Shown here piece by piece: positions 1 through 6,958 of a DNA stretch of 64,000 nucleotides; within the stretch, counting starts at the first letter, position 1, and each line of letters starts with the position of its first letter. A model generated the notes under the pieces. That model searched no databases. It had not been told where the DNA came from and was given only the letters and a program-made list of their open reading frames with translations. The stretch covers positions 1-64,000 of the forward strand of contig MKWG01000003.1 in NCBI GenBank assembly GCA_001899685.1. Direction: 5' to 3'. The position numbers were made by a program, and so were the translations under genes. The stretch comes from Sphingobacteriales bacterium 44-15. Its GTDB lineage: Bacteria; Bacteroidota; Bacteroidia; Chitinophagales; Chitinophagaceae.

Positions 1-515
1 CGGATATCGCGGATCGTTCTTATTATATCGCCATATATAGCTACGCCACCGTTTTTCAGAACACTGCTCTTCCCTAAGTGGATTTTGTTAATGAATGTGT
101 CCATCAAATCAGATTCGCCCGCATATTTATTCAGCAACCCCAGTGGAATATGTACATCAAAGGTCTGATATGTTGTATTCTTGTGAAACTGTATATCAGC
201 ATGGTTAGCCTCGGCAGACAGGAAGGAAATATTCCCAGACGATGCTTTGGTAATATGGCGTTTAGACTGGTTTGTAAAATGAATGTCAGCATCAGACAGG
301 TTAAGCTGAATTTCCAGCAACGATTCTTCACCCTTACCAAAAAGACTGACATCATCCGTCATTGTGTACTTTGACTGAAGTATGAACATCCCTTCCCTCA
401 GATGCTGCTGCTCAAAGCTGATATTTCCTTTCGGCGTTCTGAAAAGCATTTTATTTTCTTCCTCAGATGGAGAAAGAAAATCATCAAAATCAGTTGCTAA
501 TAATTTATACCCCAT
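1..515 (-). CDS. AraC-family regulator, N-terminal sensory part (cut by window edge)
   Basis: The frame is open from an ATG at 515 to the window edge, giving 171 codons without a stop. The protein starts MGYKLLATDFDDF. Its layout matches the N-terminal half of the AraC regulator at 5847-6830: a stretch of the type 'GNISFEQQHL..G.F', then a predicted beta-rich sensor region, then a segment like 'DVHIPLGLLNKY'. The C-terminal HTH lies outside the window. It is divergent from the TonB receptor at 750, the usual arrangement for PchR/YbtA-like regulators that control a siderophore receptor. Assignment rests on resemblance to the second regulator and on context. Ligand and regulon are not visible. 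Confidence 0.7.
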   Translation of the reverse strand, partial: MGYKLLATDFDDFLSPSEEENKMLFRTPKGNISFEQQHLREGMFILQSKYTMTDDVSLFGKGEESLLEIQLNLSDADIHFTNQSKRHITKASSGNISFLSAEANHADIQFHKNTTYQTFDVHIPLGLLNKYAGESDLMDTFINKIHLGKSSVLKNGGVAIYGDIIRTIRDI

Positions 516-523
516 AACTATGC

Positions 524-579
524 TTCCAAATTCATAATAAACATTTCCATATTCATAATAAATGTTCCAATATTCGTAA
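524..579 (-). repeat. Three helically phased direct repeats in front of the regulator gene
   Basis: Three copies of a motif of the form ttccaaattcataataa lie at 524-540, 545-561 and 565-579; the third is shortened. The starts are 21 and 20 bp apart, about two helical turns. AraC-family proteins typically bind direct repeats with this spacing. The copies sit just upstream of the start codon at 515, so autoregulation is a reasonable inference. Confidence 0.55.
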
Positions 580-638
580 GTAATCACCAGGCTCGTTCAA
601 CAACTTTGCCGGCTCAAAGCGACATGAAATTTTCAGGC

Positions 639-646
639 CAAAAATA
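639..646 (-). promoter_or_regulatory. Candidate -7 element for the truncated AraC gene
   Basis: On the minus strand the sequence reads TATTTTTG, an exact match to the Bacteroidetes -7 consensus TAnnTTTG. No TTTG -33 box occurs at the expected distance, which would fit an activator-dependent promoter. The leader to the ATG at 515 would be about 120 nt and would contain the three direct repeats. Confidence 0.35.
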
Positions 647-692
647 CGCAAAAAAGTACCGATCTGCGGGAGCTGGCATATAGATAACCCTT

Positions 693-709
693 CCGGACCG
701 GTGGTCCGG
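693..709. promoter_or_regulatory. Perfect inverted repeat between divergent genes (possible operator)
   Basis: The sequence CCGGACC-GGT-GGTCCGG is a perfect 7-bp inverted repeat. It is GC-rich in an AT-rich intergenic region. It ends 40 bp before the GTG start of the TonB receptor and lies upstream of the candidate promoter of the divergent regulator. A protein-binding site is likelier than a terminator because no T-run follows. Confidence 0.4.
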
Positions 710-749
710 CGATTAATTAGCAATTAAAAATATATAAACAGAAAGACCG

Positions 750-3152
750 GTGATTAAAATATTCTTCCTTTTCCTTTTAACAGCATTTTCATTACAGACG
801 ATTGGCTGCCCGGTGCAATTATCAGTAATGAATGAAAAGGGTAATGGAATGGAAGGTATAACCGTGAAAAATAAGGCAGCCTTCCTTTTAGGCTATACCA
901 ATGCACAGGGAAACATAACGGTGGAGCTTGAAGAGGGCAAACAAACCCTGTTGTTTTATAAAGACGGAAAACAAATATTGGATACAACGATTGTTATACA
1001 CTGCAACGGCAGCAACCAATTCAAATTTGTTTTAAGCGAAAAATGGAATAGCCCGGTTCAACTGGATGAAGTAACGGTTTATTCCAAAACAGCAAAGCAA
1101 CTGATGGATATATCGCCGTTCTCCGTTCAGTCAATAGATCTGCAAAAAGAGTATAACAAAGGAGGTGATGTAAGTGAAGTGCTGAACAGGGCATCTGGAA
1201 TAAAATTGCGTACCGATGGAAATATAGGCGCTCCTGTTCAGGTGAATCTTGGCGGATTGCAAGGCAAGGCAGTGCGTATTTTTAAAGACGGTATACCCGT
1301 TGAATTATTTGGTCACGGGTTTAATCTCGGCACGATCCCTTTGAATATGCTGGAGCGGGTAGAAGTGTATAAGGGCGTGATGCCTTTGTATCTGGCTTCA
1401 GATGCGCTTGGCGGAGGTATTAATTTAGTATCGCGCCAGGAGCCGGAGAAAACGCTGGAGCTTTCTTACGAAATAGCTTCTTTCAATACGCATCGTGCCA
1501 CTGTGTATGGATTGTGGCACAACAAGAGCCGGAAATGGTATATCGGCACCAACAGTTCCTTTAATTATTCAGACAACGATTATAAAGTGCATGTGCCTGT
1601 GTATGCAACGGGGACAGGAGTGAGAGTGTATAAAGACCTCAGGCGATTTCACGATGCTGTACGCACATATTATGTTGAGGCTTTTGCAGGCGTTCAAAAC
1701 AGAAAATGGGCCGATGATCTTCGCCTTACGCTCATCAGGTCGTCTTTTTACAAAGAGATCCAGCACGATGGCATTATGGACAAAGTGTATGGAGAACCTT
1801 TTTCTAAAGAGCAAAATTATACAGGGCTGATCAGCTATAAAAAAGGATTCCTGGAAAACAGGTTAAAAGTAAACCTGTTGGGAACTTACAGCTTCTTCAA
1901 TACAAAATTTATAGATACCGCCACTGTAAGGTATGGATGGGACGGAGAACTTATCGGCAGCGGTTTGCGGCGGGGAGAGATCAACCTCGGTAATAATCAG
2001 CAATTAAATTATCACTTTTTTTCTTCCAGGCTGAACATTTCGTACCGGATTAGCAATGCGCATACCATAGACTTTAGCGAGCTGTACTACCAGCAAAACC
2101 GGAAAGGAAGCGACCCGCTCGGAGCCATTACTGCTGTTGAAAAAATTGATGTGCTGACCGTGCCGGCAGTATATCGAAAGAACAATATGGGATTGGGACT
2201 GCGTTCACAATGGTTTAATAAAAGCGTGGAAAGCATTGTTGCATTGAAACATTATTACTTTTCAACAAAAGGCTATACAACAGACAACTTTGGACTGGGC
2301 TGGCGCTCTGCAGTTTCCAACAGGCAACCGGGTTACCTTGCCGGCTTAAGGTGGAATAACGAACGCTTTATGGCTAAGCTGTCTTATGAGTATGCAAACA
2401 GGCTGCCCGATGAGAATGAAATTTTTGGAGATGGCCTGATGACCAAAGAAAATATGAGCCTTAAGCCGGAGAAAAGTCATAACATCAACCTTAACGGACA
2501 ATATACGCTGCAGGCAGAATACCATAGTCTGACCTTGTCTGCAGGATTTTTTTACAGGAAAGTAAAAGATATTATTTTCCTCCAATTGGATATACCCTTC
2601 AACAAGTATATTAATTATGAACGATCTGAAGTGAAAGGATTTGAGGTGGAAGCGAATTATACGCCGCATAAATTATTTGATGTTGGTTTTAATCTTACCT
2701 ACCAGGATGTTCGCAGGGTAGATGTAGAATCCATATTTGCTTTTCTTGAAGGATCTCGCATTCCCAATGTTCCTTTTTTGTTTGGTAATACATGGTTGCG
2801 AAAAGAGTTCAATAATCTCTTCTCAAAAAAGGATCGTGTGGAGCTTACCTGGAACGGGCATTATACCCACCGTTTTTTCCTGTATGCAATTCCTAAATCG
2901 CAGGAGCCTGCATTATTTGGAAAGAATGAAAAAGTACAGACCTCGATGATCATTCCCAATGATAACAGGCTGGGCCAGTTTTCACACAATATCGGATTGT
3001 ACTATCATTTCCCTGATAAAAAATTATCTGTATCCGCCGAATGCAGAAACCTGGGGAATGTAAGATTATACGACAATTTTAATATTCAAAAGCCCGGGCG
3101 GTCGTATCATTTAAAATTTGTTTATCAATTCTTAAATCAAAATAAAAAATAG
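750..3152 (+). CDS. TonB-dependent outer-membrane receptor (XusA-like)
   Basis: This 800-residue protein imports a ligand across the outer membrane using TonB energy. It starts with GTG. A hydrophobic export signal covers residues 1 to about 20, followed by a carboxypeptidase-regulatory-like beta domain to about residue 100. The plug starts at 'LDEVTVYSKTAKQ' and includes 'LERVEVYKGVMPLYL' and 'DALGGGINLVS'. The rest is a long beta-barrel. The next gene follows after 1 bp and encodes a surface-type lipoprotein, a pairing seen in Bacteroidetes xenosiderophore (Xus) systems. Substrate is inferred only from context: a siderophore, heme or metal complex. Confidence 0.85.
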   Translation: MIKIFFLFLLTAFSLQTIGCPVQLSVMNEKGNGMEGITVKNKAAFLLGYTNAQGNITVELEEGKQTLLFYKDGKQILDTTIVIHCNGSNQFKFVLSEKWNSPVQLDEVTVYSKTAKQLMDISPFSVQSIDLQKEYNKGGDVSEVLNRASGIKLRTDGNIGAPVQVNLGGLQGKAVRIFKDGIPVELFGHGFNLGTIPLNMLERVEVYKGVMPLYLASDALGGGINLVSRQEPEKTLELSYEIASFNTHRATVYGLWHNKSRKWYIGTNSSFNYSDNDYKVHVPVYATGTGVRVYKDLRRFHDAVRTYYVEAFAGVQNRKWADDLRLTLIRSSFYKEIQHDGIMDKVYGEPFSKEQNYTGLISYKKGFLENRLKVNLLGTYSFFNTKFIDTATVRYGWDGELIGSGLRRGEINLGNNQQLNYHFFSSRLNISYRISNAHTIDFSELYYQQNRKGSDPLGAITAVEKIDVLTVPAVYRKNNMGLGLRSQWFNKSVESIVALKHYYFSTKGYTTDNFGLGWRSAVSNRQPGYLAGLRWNNERFMAKLSYEYANRLPDENEIFGDGLMTKENMSLKPEKSHNINLNGQYTLQAEYHSLTLSAGFFYRKVKDIIFLQLDIPFNKYINYERSEVKGFEVEANYTPHKLFDVGFNLTYQDVRRVDVESIFAFLEGSRIPNVPFLFGNTWLRKEFNNLFSKKDRVELTWNGHYTHRFFLYAIPKSQEPALFGKNEKVQTSMIIPNDNRLGQFSHNIGLYYHFPDKKLSVSAECRNLGNVRLYDNFNIQKPGRSYHLKFVYQFLNQNKK

Positions 3153-3153
3153 T

Positions 3154-4410
3154 ATGAAAAGAAGAAGTTTATTTCGTTCATTAGTTGTAGGCTTTTCCGG
3201 TTTGATGATTTTTGCATCCTGCAGCAAAAGCGACGACGCAACTACTCCTCCGGAAGAAACCAGCGAGTTTCCTAAAAATGAAACATGGGTTGTTTATGCT
3301 GCCACAAGCGGATGGAGCGGCGGCATCTACACCTTAAAAGAAAACAAAGCCAGGGAAGTTAATCTTGCCAACCTTCCTTTCTTTCAATTAAGCAGTGTGC
3401 TGGGAGGAAGAACCCTGGGTAAAACCCTATACAAAGTAAACAGCGCCTCCAACGCGCAGGGCATATTAAAGATGAACCTGGACGCTTCCAACAAGGTAGT
3501 GGAAGACAAATTTTTGCCTTCTCTTTCTACAAAATACATCTCTAACTACCTGGTGGCTAGCGCCACCGAAGGTTATTACTGGGATGATGTGCGTGGCGGG
3601 CTGAAGCTGCAGACATTTAACCCCACAACAATGGAACGCACCGGGGAAATTGATTTCAGCTCATTGTCCGAAGGTTATCCCGATGAGTCTGCAGGACAAT
3701 TGATTATTGCAAAGCGCGATGATAAGCTGTACGTAGATCTGTTACTCGGCACTTTAGAAACCGGTAACTGGCAGGTAACGCCAAACAAAAAAGAAGTGGC
3801 TATTGCGGTATATGATCTTACAAAGAAAGAAATTGTAGGTGTAACAAAATTTGAAGGCACTACCCATTTAGGCGTATTCATTGATCATGTTTTGTGGGGC
3901 CTGGATGAAGTAACACAGGATCTGTATTTTGTGGCTGTGGGCGATATGAAAGTGCAGGATGCCAACTACTCTTCCAGGATCTTACGCATCAAAAAAGGAC
4001 AAACTACTTTTGACCAGGATTTTTCAATCGACATCAAAGATTTCCAGTTCAAGGCCGAGTTCAACAGGCTGTTTGTTTACAACAGCAAGATTTATACAAC
4101 TATTCCCTCCCGTGCTACATCTTATTACGGAGGCGGTGAGCATGGTGTGAAATACAGGGACGATATTTGGTTCTGGACTGAAATTGATGCAACTACAAAA
4201 GTAGCGCGGCGCCTGAACATGCCGGCAGACAGTTTCTACGGCACTCAAAATCCATTTTATCACAATGGTGAGATTTATTTCCTTTCCAACAATACAAAGG
4301 AAAAATTCTTTGGTGTTAATCAATACAACCCGGAGACCGGCGTGGTAAAAGAAACTTTCCGCCTTGTAGAGAGCGGACGCCTGAATGGGTTCAACATTAT
4401 TGTAGATTAA
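3154..4410 (+). CDS. DUF4374/XusB-like surface lipoprotein
   Basis: This 418-residue protein has an N-terminal lipoprotein signal (IFASC, Cys23) followed by an acidic SKSDD stretch, which in Bacteroidetes promotes surface exposure. The body has repeated short beta-strand segments typical of a beta-propeller. It sits 1 bp after the TonB receptor, so the two are co-transcribed. XusB of Bacteroides captures siderophores at the surface for its partner receptor, and a similar ligand-capture role is inferred here. Family membership is judged from layout and context, not from a search. Confidence 0.6.
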   Translation: MKRRSLFRSLVVGFSGLMIFASCSKSDDATTPPEETSEFPKNETWVVYAATSGWSGGIYTLKENKAREVNLANLPFFQLSSVLGGRTLGKTLYKVNSASNAQGILKMNLDASNKVVEDKFLPSLSTKYISNYLVASATEGYYWDDVRGGLKLQTFNPTTMERTGEIDFSSLSEGYPDESAGQLIIAKRDDKLYVDLLLGTLETGNWQVTPNKKEVAIAVYDLTKKEIVGVTKFEGTTHLGVFIDHVLWGLDEVTQDLYFVAVGDMKVQDANYSSRILRIKKGQTTFDQDFSIDIKDFQFKAEFNRLFVYNSKIYTTIPSRATSYYGGGEHGVKYRDDIWFWTEIDATTKVARRLNMPADSFYGTQNPFYHNGEIYFLSNNTKEKFFGVNQYNPETGVVKETFRLVESGRLNGFNIIVD

Positions 4411-4427
4411 TTTTTTAAACTCCTAAA

Positions 4428-4462
4428 GGAATACCTGCTCAGATGATGTGAGCAGGTATTCC
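4428..4462 (+). terminator. 14-bp perfect hairpin between lipoprotein and DUF4198 genes
   Basis: Arms ggaatacctgctca and tgagcaggtattcc pair perfectly around a 7-nt loop. There is no clean T-run (aattataatt follows), so it may act as a partial terminator or an mRNA-stabilising hairpin inside the operon. Confidence 0.55.
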
Positions 4463-4479
4463 AATTATAATTACTGATC

Positions 4480-5184
4480 ATGAGAATAATTTCTTTAGCG
4501 CTGGCTCTTATGCTCACATTGTCTGTTTCCTCTGTATTTGCACATGCCATCTGGATAGAATCTTCGCCGGCAGGTGTCAGGGGAAAACAACAAACCGTTC
4601 GCGTGTATTATGGAGAATATGAACATGCACAAATAGAAAAAACAACAGACTGGTATTCGGATCTGAATAAGCTTGAGGTTTATTTGGTTCGGCCGGATCA
4701 GTCACGTACGAAATTATCGCTTACAGATAAAGGGGAATGGCTGGAAGCCTCTTTTATTCCTGCAACGGAAGGAACATATACCATATATACCAGCCATGTA
4801 GCCAAAGACCTGTGGGAAGAAAAAAGGTTTCAATTCAGTTCCTCTGTTATGGTACAGGTTGGTAAAAATCAAAATCAGCCTTTAAACCTATCAGCTTATC
4901 GCTTATCAGCAGCAGCCCGGCAGTATGCCCGGGATAATAAAGTATCCGTTACCCTAAGCAAACAGGGAAGCGCTTTGGCAGACAAGGAAGTTACCATTAT
5001 GGCGCCACAGGGATGGGTTAAAAAGCTTAAATCCGATGCACAGGGAAGTATAAGTTTTGACGCTGGCTTTGCCGGGATATACATTATTGAATATGGACAG
5101 AATGAAGAAGAAGCCGGTAACTGGAATAGCAACCCTTACAAAGAAACATGGCAGACGGTTACGACGAGCGTAGCTGTGAAATAG
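4480..5184 (+). CDS. DUF4198-family periplasmic protein
   Basis: This 234-residue protein has a clear Sec signal (residues 1-21, ending SVFA). The mature protein begins HAIWIES, the His-rich start typical of DUF4198 proteins, many of which occur in nickel, cobalt or iron uptake loci. Two Ig-like beta domains are suggested, roughly residues 22-125 and 135-234; the second resembles carboxypeptidase-regulatory folds. It is 69 bp downstream of the XusB-like lipoprotein, so it is likely the third gene of the uptake operon. A role in metal handling is inferred from family and neighbours. Confidence 0.65.
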   Translation: MRIISLALALMLTLSVSSVFAHAIWIESSPAGVRGKQQTVRVYYGEYEHAQIEKTTDWYSDLNKLEVYLVRPDQSRTKLSLTDKGEWLEASFIPATEGTYTIYTSHVAKDLWEEKRFQFSSSVMVQVGKNQNQPLNLSAYRLSAAARQYARDNKVSVTLSKQGSALADKEVTIMAPQGWVKKLKSDAQGSISFDAGFAGIYIIEYGQNEEEAGNWNSNPYKETWQTVTTSVAVK

Positions 5185-5338
5185 ATCTGGCTGTAAAAAT
5201 TTTACCGGTGTTCAGTACTATTTGTTTCTTTTATCTTCCGGGCTTTTTTTGCTGCGGGAGATAAGGGGAATACTGCGTATAGCCCATATTATCGCTTCCC
5301 TCCGGCTAAGTAGGGCTTGCTGTTTAACGGCCGTGTCT

Positions 5339-5387
5339 GTTTTTTCTATGCCACGAACTCCAGCGTCCCGCGGAACGCGGGATGATT
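5339..5387 (+). repeat. Interspersed palindromic repeat, family 2, copy A
   Basis: A segment containing gccacgaactccagcg and the perfect hairpin tcccgcg-gaa-cgcggga (7-bp stem) recurs at 50531-50563, differing at only 2 of 33 positions, and inverted at 50683-50719. The preceding tgttttttctatgccac also recurs at 50461-50477. The copies form a small dispersed repeat family. Confidence 0.75.
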
Positions 5388-5395
5388 TTGGAATA

Positions 5396-5450
5396 CAACA
5401 AAATTTCATTTCTTAAATAATTGATTGTCATACGAATGAAATTTAGTTGT
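5396..5450. repeat. Imperfect inverted repeat
   Basis: The arms 5396-5410 (acaacaaatttcatt) and 5435-5450 (aatgaaatttagttgt) are complementary apart from one bulged base. The right arm resembles the terminal repeat of the 140-bp element at 50496-50635 (ttgtacag), so this may be a decayed relative. Confidence 0.5.
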
Positions 5451-5456
5451 ACAGAA

Positions 5457-5487
5457 TACAGGAATGCGCCTGCGGCGTATTCCTGTA
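5457..5487. repeat. Hairpin of about 13 bp next to the inverted repeat
   Basis: tacaggaatgcgc and its near-complement, ending attcctgta, form a hairpin with one mismatch around a short GC-rich loop. It adjoins the inverted repeat at 5396-5450 and is probably part of the same decayed element. Confidence 0.5.
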
Positions 5488-5846
5488 TCAAATTCGTGTT
5501 ATTGTTTTTTGTGCCTGATAACTGCAGATATGATGCCGGCAGATCAAATCTTACACTTCAAAAACAGATAATTCTCTCAAGATTTTCTATGAATTAACAC
5601 TAAATATTCGTGCATTCGTGGCGATATACTCCTTTTTCCCAAATCTATGAGGCATCCCCAGTTATTCAGCAGCCCCTAAGTAATAATTTGAGGTGACGGG
5701 GAAAGCCCGAAGGGTGGCTTGAATATGAGTTGTCCACAATTTGGTCAGGGGTAAAAACAGATGAACGATGCAACCCGCGGCGTATTGTATGAAACAGCTT
5801 AGTTAGGAAGATATACCTATAAATTATTATAACCGATAAAAGCCTG

Positions 5847-6830
5847 TCATTTTCCATATTCACTAGGAGGTACACCAAACTTCTTTTTGAAGGCTTTCGT
5901 AAAATGTGCCTGGTGGCTGTACCCCGTAAGATCGCTTACTTCAGAAATATTTTTTTCTCCCGATAACAATAACTGCCTTGCCTGCTCCATCTTTACTTCG
6001 GCTACCATACCAAATACCGTAGTACCGAACACTTCCTTAAAGCCTTTCTTCAGTGTAAACTCGTTGGTACCCACCTGACGGGCAAGATCAATAAGAGAGC
6101 AGGGATTATGAAGCTGCCTGAGGATGATCTCCTTTGCATACTGTATTTTTTCCACGTCGGCAGCCTTCAGTGAGCAAAACACTTTGCAATCATGGGTGGC
6201 AAACTGTTCCAGTTGCAACAAGAGCAGCTCAACCACTTTCGCTTCAAGAAAAAGGCGTTTATATATTCCTTTCCTGGAGCAATTGATAATAGCATTGACA
6301 AGGTGCATCATGGCAGGCGTGATCGGCATGTTGTGTTTACCAAGCAATCCCGGAGATTGCTTACGGACAAGATTTAAAAAATCATCATAAGCATGGGTAT
6401 CCCGAAGGTACTTTTTAAACAGCGAAGGCACCAGGTTGATCTCAAGCGTACGCATGCCGCTCGCGCTGAAATGTATATTGCCTTTTATGCCCGGCACATA
6501 AATAATATTATGACGGTTGGTAGTAAATGCATACGAGTAATTAGAGCTGTTTGCAATACTGGTAACACTGCTGCCGCAAAGATCAAAATGCATCTCCACC
6601 GTCTCATAATCACTTTCAAAAAGCAATCTGGTTTCCTGCTTCAGTCGCAAATCCCCGTAAGCGATATGAATGCCTTCAAAAAAAACTTCCCTGTAGCTGC
6701 CATTACCTAATACGTTTTCAATCCCTGTGGTACGTTCGGTAACAGCACTGTCAGGGTCATAATAGTTTTCCGGGAAATGGTTTTCAAGAACCATTTCTGC
6801 CAGGTCGTCGCTGTTTATTCTGATTTGCAT
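5847..6830 (-). CDS. AraC-family regulator, PchR/YbtA-like
   Basis: This 327-residue protein starts at the ATG at 6830 (MQIRINSDDLAEMVLE); an upstream extension to 6941 would nearly abut the divergent receptor gene and looks noncoding. The N-terminal ~220 residues form the sensor region. The C-terminal ~100 residues carry two helix-turn-helix motifs, including 'SLIDLARQVGTNEFTLKKGF' and 'VSDLTGYSHQAHFTKAFKKKFG'. Regulators of this group bind a siderophore and activate the cognate receptor and transport genes. It is divergent from the TonB receptor at 6959, which supports that role here. It shares overall design with the truncated regulator at 1-515. Confidence 0.85.
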   Translation of the reverse strand: MQIRINSDDLAEMVLENHFPENYYDPDSAVTERTTGIENVLGNGSYREVFFEGIHIAYGDLRLKQETRLLFESDYETVEMHFDLCGSSVTSIANSSNYSYAFTTNRHNIIYVPGIKGNIHFSASGMRTLEINLVPSLFKKYLRDTHAYDDFLNLVRKQSPGLLGKHNMPITPAMMHLVNAIINCSRKGIYKRLFLEAKVVELLLLQLEQFATHDCKVFCSLKAADVEKIQYAKEIILRQLHNPCSLIDLARQVGTNEFTLKKGFKEVFGTTVFGMVAEVKMEQARQLLLSGEKNISEVSDLTGYSHQAHFTKAFKKKFGVPPSEYGK

Positions 6831-6870
6831 GATGCATTTTTTAAAAATTCCGTATAGGATAAATCTCACT

Positions 6871-6912
6871 CCGTTTTGCACAAACCGCCGCGAAGTGGCC
6901 CGGCTAATTTTG
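6871..6912 (+). promoter_or_regulatory. Divergent promoter/operator region of the second locus
   Basis: TAATTTTG at 6905-6912 matches the -7 consensus TAnnTTTG and lies 46 bp before the receptor ATG. Upstream, 6871-6888 contains a near-palindrome (ccgttttg-ca-caaaccg, one-base bulge) that could bind the adjacent AraC regulator. A TTTG at 6875-6878 is too far (26 nt) for a normal -33 box, consistent with an activator-dependent promoter. Confidence 0.4.
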
Positions 6913-6958
6913 CAATTCCACAAAGTAATCTCATTTAACACATAATCATTGTCATAAA

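Larger units (their letters stand above)
5185..5846. other. 660-bp gene-free region with repeat debris
   Basis: No convincing coding frame is seen. The left part holds three structured pieces, listed separately at 5339-5387, 5396-5450 and 5457-5487, and a short direct-repeat relic at 5606-5622. Nothing recognisable was found in about 5640-5846, which lies downstream of the AraC gene on the minus strand. Confidence 0.6.

Noticed and set aside
6831-6941. N-terminal extension of the second AraC regulator to 6941
   Set aside because: It would nearly touch the divergent receptor gene, covers the promoter/operator region and lacks family resemblance; the ATG at 6830 begins a normal AraC-type protein.
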